From NCBI GenBank assembly GCA_964392615.1, contig CAYMRB010000353.1, positions 1 through 10,714 of the forward strand: DNA of 10,714 nucleotides. The letters run 5' to 3'. The translations under genes were made by a program, and so were the position numbers. This document shows positions 5,619 through 10,714 of this stretch, piece after piece. This DNA comes from CAYMRB01 sp964392615. GTDB taxonomy: Bacteria > Planctomycetota > UBA8108. How positions within the stretch are numbered: position 1 is the first letter of the stretch; each line of letters starts with the position of its first letter. The notes under the pieces were generated by a model, which was given only the letters and a program-made list of their open reading frames with translations, ran no database searches and had not been told where the DNA came from.

Positions 5619-6929
5619 TCAGAGGCCGTTGTTGCGGATGATCTCGCCGAACATGCGGCCGCTGTCCTTGATCGTGCGCGTCTGGGTGACGTGGTCGTTG
5701 TGGACGATTCCGAACCGCGGACGATAACCACAGGCCCACTCGAAGTTGTCGATGAACGACCACGCGAGATAGCCCGTCAGCGGCGCGCCGTCCTGGATCG
5801 AACGATGCACGGCCTCCAAGTGCGCCCTGAGGTACTCCTGTCGACGCTCGTCCCGGACGCGCCCGTCAGGCCCGACCTCGTCGGTCGCCGCCATGCCGTT
5901 CTCGGTGATGACGAGCTCCTTCGGATCGTAGCGCCGGACGTACTGCATGATGTTGTCGTACAGCCCGCCGGGAGTGATCGGCCAGCCCATCTCCGTGTAT
6001 TCGAATTCGGCGAGCCTCTCGTCGACGAGCTTCCCTCGCCGGATGAGCTGGTCCGTGTAGTACTGTAGCCCGAGGAAGTCGCAGCGGTTCATCGCAGCGA
6101 GATCGGTGCTGTCCAGCTCCGGGACCGCGTCGGGATACCTCTCGGCGATGAGTCGTGGATAGCTGCCGCACAGCACCGGCTCCACCATGACGCCGTTGTC
6201 CACCTCCCAGAGGAACTCGGCGAGAGCCAGCGACTCCGGATCATCGTCGAGGGGCCGATGCTGCTGCGTAGCGTGGGTGATGCCGATCTTCAGAGTCGGG
6301 TCGACCGCCTTCATCGCCTCGTACGCGCGGCCGTGCGCGAGATTGAGATGGTAGGCGGCCGCCAGCGCCTGCCGATGGTCCTTCGCGCCGGGAGCCATCG
6401 TGCCATCGCGATAGCCGAAGTAGGCGCACACCCAGGCCTCGTTGATGGTCATCCAGCACTTCACACGATCACCAAGACGCTCGGTCACGGTCACGGCGTA
6501 GTCGCGGAACCAATCGGCGCTATCGCGGCTCGGCCAGCCGCCGCGCTCATGCAGAGCCTGGGGAAGATCCCAATGATAGAGCGTGATCCACGGCTCGACG
6601 CCGGCTTCTATCAGCGCATCCACGAGCCGGTCGTAGTACTCGAGCCCCTTGGAGTTCACCACCCCCGTGCCCTCGGGGTAGATTCGCGGCCACGAGATGG
6701 AGAAGCGGTAGACCGGCAGGCCGACCTCGCGCATCAGCTCGATGTCGTCAGCGTAACGATGGTACTGATCGCACGCGATATCGCCTGTCTCGTCGCGCTC
6801 GACCTTGCCGGGCGTGCGCGCGAAGCGATCCCAGATCGACTCGCCCTTGCCATCCTCGGACACGGCGCCTTCGACCTGATATGCCGACGTCGCCGCTCCC
6901 CACACGAAGTTCTTCGGAAACTGCATCAT
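5619..6929 (-). CDS. GH1 family beta-glucosidase, cytoplasmic
   Basis: 436 residues, close to the usual 440-450 of bacterial GH1. It starts Phe-Val-Trp-Gly-Ala-Ala-Thr-Ser-Ala-Tyr-Gln-Val-Glu-Gly with sugar-binding Gln18; His119 is in Tyr-His-Trp-Asp-Leu-Pro-Gln. The acid/base Glu164 is in Thr-Ile-Asn-Glu-Ala, where most members have Asn-Glu-Pro. The nucleophile Glu343 is in Ile-Thr-Glu-Asn-Gly, and Glu397-Trp398 (Asn-Phe-Glu-Trp-Ala-x-Gly-Tyr) belong to the sugar-binding wall. No signal peptide. It is a retaining enzyme that should release glucose from the non-reducing end of short beta-glucosides. Two ATG codons stand together at 6929 and 6926. The start lies nine bases after the stop of the phosphorylase gene and has only a weak ribosome binding site (GAG), which suggests translational coupling. 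It is the last gene of the operon and probably works on the same oligosaccharides as the phosphorylase. Confidence 0.95.
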   Translation of the reverse strand: MMQFPKNFVWGAATSAYQVEGAVSEDGKGESIWDRFARTPGKVERDETGDIACDQYHRYADDIELMREVGLPVYRFSISWPRIYPEGTGVVNSKGLEYYDRLVDALIEAGVEPWITLYHWDLPQALHERGGWPSRDSADWFRDYAVTVTERLGDRVKCWMTINEAWVCAYFGYRDGTMAPGAKDHRQALAAAYHLNLAHGRAYEAMKAVDPTLKIGITHATQQHRPLDDDPESLALAEFLWEVDNGVMVEPVLCGSYPRLIAERYPDAVPELDSTDLAAMNRCDFLGLQYYTDQLIRRGKLVDERLAEFEYTEMGWPITPGGLYDNIMQYVRRYDPKELVITENGMAATDEVGPDGRVRDERRQEYLRAHLEAVHRSIQDGAPLTGYLAWSFIDNFEWACGYRPRFGIVHNDHVTQTRTIKDSGRMFGEIIRNNGL

Positions 6930-6938
6930 CGTTCGAGC

Positions 6939-9900
6939 TCAGCGATATACGTCGACGGTGTTCTCTCGCTTCGAAAGCATGGAAGCGAAGACCTCGGCGT
7001 CGATGCTGACTCCTCCATCGCGGTACGCGTTCCTCAATCGTGTCGAGCCCTCGACTCGAGCGCCGTTGACTTCCACGCTCGCGGGGCTGTCGGCCGATCT
7101 GTCGACATGGAAGACCCAGCGGACCTTCCTGCCGCTCCAGTCGAGGTCGAGCTGTGCACCGTCGAGCGACCTCGGCAACACCGGATCGATCACCACCGCT
7201 CCGAAGCTCCTGCGGATGCCGAACAACTTGCCGATCACGAGACCGATGTAGATGCCCGGCCCGCTCGAGTAGAGGCGCCAACCACCGAGCACCCCGACCT
7301 CGCCGCGCTTCAGCCTTTCGATCGCGCGCGACGCCTCGTAGCGCTCGTGGACGTCGGCGTCCGAGCTGGTGAAGTACAGGTTCGCCTGGCGCGGCCGAGC
7401 GTTGGGCACGACCTCTTGGATCGCTACCGGCGACACGACCATCAGGCCTTCGAGCAGCTCGTCGGCGCGGCCTACCTTGGCGAGGGCCTCACAGTAGCGG
7501 ATGTGCGCATGCACGTACTGCAGACCGATCTCCCTGCCGAAGTGCGCGGCCGTCTCCGCGCGCTGGAAGTGGACCGATCGACCGCCCGTGTATACCGGCG
7601 GCCTATCCATCAACCGAACGCCGTCCGGGAACGCGAGATGCTTCGCCACCAGATCGAGGTGGAAGTCCTTTTCGTCCGGCCGGAACAGCTCGGCGATGAT
7701 CGCCCGATTCGTCGGCAGCAGTCTATGGTGGATGCCGGTCTTCGCATCCGACGGATGCAGCATGTGCTCGACTCCGTCCTCTGTGAAGAACGCGAAGCCG
7801 GCAGTGACTTCGTCCCGAACGAGATGCGCCCGAAAATCCCCCACCATGCGCCGAAGGAACTCGTCCAGCTCCACGGCATCGCGCTCGCGGCCAGCGGCCT
7901 TCAATACCACGGACAGCGCGGAGAACGACTGATAGGCGAGGCCGACCGTCCACGCGCTGACCAGCCGCGACTTCATCGCTTGATTCGCAGGCTGGAGCGA
8001 GTCGTTCCAATCGCCGTCGCCGTAGCTCGGCAAGGCCGTGCCTTCGACGCACTCCTCCATCACGTGCCGCGCCGCACGCCAGAGGTGCTCGCGAACCGAC
8101 GCGCTCTGTTCGGAATCCGCGTACGGCAGCTGCCGCGCGAGGATCTCGCTGTCGCCGGTCGCCTCGACGTAGTCGCACAGCGCCTTGATGGGCCAGAAGA
8201 CGATGTCCCCGTGCGACTCGCGCTGCTGGACCTCGCGGAAGCCGTCGAACATGAACCACTGTGGCCAGGTCCCGGTGTCCGCGAATTGGTGCGAGAACAA
8301 CTCGCACAGCATGTCTGCTGCAGCTCGATCGTGCCCGAGCGACAGCAGGAGCTCGAGCGGCCCCTGGCAGACGTCGCGAGCCCCCCAGGCCGCGCCTCCG
8401 TACTGCTCCATGCCACGCGGTGCGGCGAAGTGGATCATCGCATTGTGCGCGTACCACTTGAGCGTGTCGGAGAGTTTGGCCATCTCGCGACAGGACGGCC
8501 GCAGCTCCAGGCCGTTCAGCAGCGCACGCCAATCGGGCTCGGCCGCCCGTGTGAAACGCGCCTGCGCCGCAGCCTGGCCCTGATAGTGTCCGGTGAACGT
8601 CAAGCGCAGGTCGCCGTCCGGGACATCGATGACGACGTACGGCTCGCTCGCGCCACCCAGCCGCTCCGCGCCACCCACGGCGCAGGACGCGGCATCCAAC
8701 CTGGCCAGCAGACTGCTGTCGGGATACCTGCGTCCGAGCAGCGACTCCGCGTCCGGCCGGATCACCAACGATCCCTCGCCGTCGCACCACTGAACGCGAG
8801 GCTTCGCGTCGAACTCGTTCGCATCGCCGCAGACCTCGAGCACGATGCGAATCGGCGACGGATCGCCTGCCAGCCGCGACACGCTGTACTCGAGAGTCTC
8901 CGACGTCGCCCGTGCCGCGACCTCGACGACGGACGTGCCAATCTCGTAGATCCAGCGCACGCGATCTCGCTCCATCGCGAACGCCGACGGGAATCCGAGC
9001 TGGCGCCACGACGATGTTCCCGCTCCTCGATCGTCACTGCCGGGGCCGCATGCGTCCGGCTCGCCCGCATCGCCGACGAAGATGCGGATCCCGCTCGAAC
9101 GTTCGAGGTTGAGAGAGTTGCGCTGAATGCTCGTGAAGCGACCGAAGGTCGTGTTGCCGACGGTGAGCTGCGACCCAAAGGCGCCGAAGCCGTAACAGGT
9201 GACGCAGAGCACGTTCTCGTCCAGCGTCACTCCATGCGCCGACTTGAGGATCGTCCCGTGCGGGCGCTCGACGACGGCCTCCTTGGCCGGCATCACGACG
9301 TGCGTATCGTCGCCGCAGAAGAAGGAGTGAAGCTCGCCTCTGGCCGAACGCTCCACGTGCCGCCAGTCGCTCCCGAACAGCCCCTCGAGCCGGGCCTGCC
9401 CCATGGACGGGACACGCAGGAGTGGCGACCGCGAGAAGAAGGCGTCACCCGTCGCGCGCGACACGTCCGTCGAACCGAAAGCGACCTCGACCTTCGGAAG
9501 ATCGGCCTCCAGCGCTCCATCGATCCAGCGCAGGTCCTCGTCCGAGATGACCTCCGGATGCTCGGCGATCACGTAGAACCCGAACACCGTCACGCTGGAC
9601 TCCCCCGGTCGCAACACGACCTCGCGAGACTGCAGCGCGGCATACGCGAACTCGTACTGCTTCACCCGATCCGCCAGCGACTCGAGCTCGAGCGCGCCGG
9701 GCTCGCCATCGAACCTCGTGGCCGTGCCGAAGAATTGGTAGCCGTCGGTCGACGCCGAGCGCGCCCCCTGCACGCAGAAGCTGGCGAGCAGCGGATGCTC
9801 CGGGTGTTTCAGGTTGTTGCGACTGAAGATCGTCCTTCCCGCGCGGGGATGGTCGAGGATCCGATGGTCGAGGTACTGACAGACGTACGCTTCGTTGCTT

Positions 9901-10328
9901 CTCAGCGCACCGGGCTCGGCCAGTCCGATGTCCTGACCGACCATCCAATCCAGTTCCACGTCGGCGGAGCCGGTGTTTCTCGCTCTGCAGACGCGAAAGA
10001 GGATCGGCAACTCGCGATGCAACCGCCACTCGACCGAGGCATTCAGACCTTCTTTCGCATGGCGCCACTCCACGCCGGCCGGGTGGAAGAAGCACGCTGC
10101 CGCGGTCCCGCAAATCGGAATCGCACGCACGTCCCCTTCGACGCGACGCCTCAGATAGACGCGATCCAGACCGCCCTGGAACGGATGCCCCTCGAGCTGG
10201 CTCACCATCAGATCGCCGAGGTGGACGCCATACGTCCCACCGTTTCGGTACAGCGAGACCCGGAGACCGGGCCGGTTCGCGTACTCGACCGTATCGAAGT
10301 CGCTTCGATCGCCGATGTTCAGCTCCAT
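6939..10328 (-). CDS. GH94 family glycoside phosphorylase, 1,2-beta-oligoglucan phosphorylase-like
   Basis: 1129 residues from ATG 10328; a GTG directly before it (10331) is too close to the ribosome binding site. The general acid is expected to be Asp776 in Gly-Asp-Gly-Asp-Trp-Asn-Asp, the GH94 signature. Tyr-Ala-His-Asn (626-629) and Met-Glu-Gln-Tyr-Gly-Gly-Ala-Ala-Trp-Gly-Ala-Arg-Asp-Val-Cys-Gln-Gly-Pro (640-657) belong to the (alpha/alpha)6-barrel. The long N-terminal beta-sandwich part includes Leu-Ala-Glu-Pro-Gly-Ala-Leu-Arg-Ser-Asn-Glu-Ala-Tyr. Length and motifs fit the group of 1,2-beta-oligoglucan (sophorooligosaccharide) phosphorylases better than cellobiose phosphorylase, which is nearer 800 residues; this subfamily call is from memory. 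Reaction of the class: phosphorolysis of the terminal beta-glucosyl unit to alpha-glucose-1-phosphate. No signal peptide, so cytoplasmic. It sits ten bases after the transporter stop and nine before the GH1 start. Confidence 0.88.
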   Translation of the reverse strand: MELNIGDRSDFDTVEYANRPGLRVSLYRNGGTYGVHLGDLMVSQLEGHPFQGGLDRVYLRRRVEGDVRAIPICGTAAACFFHPAGVEWRHAKEGLNASVEWRLHRELPILFRVCRARNTGSADVELDWMVGQDIGLAEPGALRSNEAYVCQYLDHRILDHPRAGRTIFSRNNLKHPEHPLLASFCVQGARSASTDGYQFFGTATRFDGEPGALELESLADRVKQYEFAYAALQSREVVLRPGESSVTVFGFYVIAEHPEVISDEDLRWIDGALEADLPKVEVAFGSTDVSRATGDAFFSRSPLLRVPSMGQARLEGLFGSDWRHVERSARGELHSFFCGDDTHVVMPAKEAVVERPHGTILKSAHGVTLDENVLCVTCYGFGAFGSQLTVGNTTFGRFTSIQRNSLNLERSSGIRIFVGDAGEPDACGPGSDDRGAGTSSWRQLGFPSAFAMERDRVRWIYEIGTSVVEVAARATSETLEYSVSRLAGDPSPIRIVLEVCGDANEFDAKPRVQWCDGEGSLVIRPDAESLLGRRYPDSSLLARLDAASCAVGGAERLGGASEPYVVIDVPDGDLRLTFTGHYQGQAAAQARFTRAAEPDWRALLNGLELRPSCREMAKLSDTLKWYAHNAMIHFAAPRGMEQYGGAAWGARDVCQGPLELLLSLGHDRAAADMLCELFSHQFADTGTWPQWFMFDGFREVQQRESHGDIVFWPIKALCDYVEATGDSEILARQLPYADSEQSASVREHLWRAARHVMEECVEGTALPSYGDGDWNDSLQPANQAMKSRLVSAWTVGLAYQSFSALSVVLKAAGRERDAVELDEFLRRMVGDFRAHLVRDEVTAGFAFFTEDGVEHMLHPSDAKTGIHHRLLPTNRAIIAELFRPDEKDFHLDLVAKHLAFPDGVRLMDRPPVYTGGRSVHFQRAETAAHFGREIGLQYVHAHIRYCEALAKVGRADELLEGLMVVSPVAIQEVVPNARPRQANLYFTSSDADVHERYEASRAIERLKRGEVGVLGGWRLYSSGPGIYIGLVIGKLFGIRRSFGAVVIDPVLPRSLDGAQLDLDWSGRKVRWVFHVDRSADSPASVEVNGARVEGSTRLRNAYRDGGVSIDAEVFASMLSKRENTVDVYR

Positions 10329-10333
10329 CACGG

Positions 10334-10340
10334 CCCCCTC
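10334..10340 (-). promoter_or_regulatory. Ribosome binding site of the GH94 gene, overlapping the upstream stop codon
   Basis: Read on the minus strand, TGAGGGGGCCGTGATG runs from 10341 to 10326. The upstream stop TGA shares two bases with the purine-rich GAGGGGG, which lies five bases before ATG 10328. This favours ATG 10328 over GTG 10331 (two-base spacing) and implies coupled translation. Confidence 0.65.
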
Positions 10341-10714
10341 ACGAACGGGTGTCGTCCACGTCCTGAGCCCTGCGCCGCTCCAGCTCGGCCTTGATCTCGT
10401 ACATCCGCGACTCCGACAGCGGATAGAGCCGCATCGCGATGAACGACAGCAGGCTCAGCAGAATGGGAATACCGATCTCGAAGATCCGCACGAAGGAGAG
10501 GTTGGGTGGGGTGCCCACAAGGGTGGTGAGTCCTCCCACGGAGCAGGCGCAGGCGATTCCCAGCATGAGGCCCACCGCAAAGGAGTGGGTCCGGTCTTTC
10601 TCCCCCTCGAACTCATCCTCGATCTGCAACACCATGGCCAGGCCGATGGGGACCATCATCACGGCCGTGGCCGTATTGGTGATCCACATGGAGAGGAAGG
10701 CCGCGGCCAGCATG
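10339..10714 (-). CDS. SLC13/DASS-type anion transporter, 5' end outside window, early C-terminal stop
   Basis: The frame is open to the right window edge; 124 residues are visible from the first in-window Met. It opens with Ser-Met-Trp-Ile-Thr-Asn-Thr-Ala-Thr-Ala-Val-Met-Met-Val-Pro, the first SNT-type substrate/sodium motif of the divalent-anion:Na+ symporter family. A membrane stretch with Gly-Gly-Leu-Thr-Thr-Leu-Val-Gly-Thr-Pro-Pro-Asn (ending about 10501) follows, then one more hydrophobic segment and a charged Lys/Glu/Arg tail. It stops 53 residues after Pro-Pro-Asn. Normal members continue for roughly 250 residues with a second inverted-repeat half and a second SNT motif; here the next gene starts ten bases later, so that half is absent. 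It is either a half-size transporter or a decayed or truncated gene. Family substrates are di- and tricarboxylates or sulfate. It leads the minus-strand operon within this window. Confidence 0.75.
   Translation of the reverse strand, partial: MLAAAFLSMWITNTATAVMMVPIGLAMVLQIEDEFEGEKDRTHSFAVGLMLGIACACSVGGLTTLVGTPPNLSFVRIFEIGIPILLSLLSFIAMRLYPLSESRMYEIKAELERRRAQDVDDTRS

Noticed and set aside
6258..10394. A 1378-codon open frame on the plus strand.
   Set aside because: It is the antisense of the GH94 and part of the GH1 and transporter genes. It is rich in Arg, Val, Asp and His with no recognisable domain, while the minus strand carries clear catalytic motifs of three families.

Overview
The window looks like an uncultured, high-GC Planctomycetota-type genome. 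This rests on three things: a PEP-CTERM sorting signal, secreted proteins ending in dockerin-like pairs of calcium loops followed by the 'YLFxG..P' style common in that phylum, and a formylglycine-type sulfatase of the family such bacteria carry in large numbers. The phylum is inferred from gene style; no rRNA or other marker gene is present.

Layout. Positions 1-5602 are read on the plus strand and 5619-10714 on the minus strand; the two blocks meet tail to tail with 16 bases between them. Plus strand: (i) the C-terminal end of a PEP-CTERM surface protein (1-219); (ii) a secreted 493-residue protein made of six 43-residue six-cysteine modules joined by Arg-Pro-Glu/Asp linkers and closed by a dockerin-like domain (411-1892), with a small palindrome in its leader and a very strong intrinsic terminator behind it; (iii) a decayed sulfatase whose N-terminal and C-terminal ends are fused with the middle missing (about 2017-2352); (iv) a secreted purple-acid-phosphatase-like metallophosphoesterase with two altered metal-ligand motifs and its own dockerin-like domain (2442-4043); (v) an intact iduronate-2-sulfatase-like S1 sulfatase (4184-5602).

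Minus strand, in transcription order: (vi) the end of an SLC13/DASS-type anion transporter that stops after only the first half of the family fold (10714-10339); (vii) a 1129-residue GH94 phosphorylase resembling 1,2-beta-oligoglucan phosphorylases (10328-6939); (viii) a GH1 beta-glucosidase (6929-5619). Gaps of 10 and 9 bases between stop and start codons make this a tight, probably translationally coupled operon. Both enzymes lack signal peptides, so the operon most likely handles short beta-glucans in the cytoplasm, giving glucose-1-phosphate (phosphorylase) and glucose (glucosidase).

The plus-strand genes are exported proteins, and the minus-strand operon does intracellular sugar catabolism. 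The least ordinary items are the six-cysteine repeat protein, the altered metal site of the phosphoesterase, the gutted sulfatase and the half-length transporter. I see no tRNA, rRNA, CRISPR array or insertion sequence.
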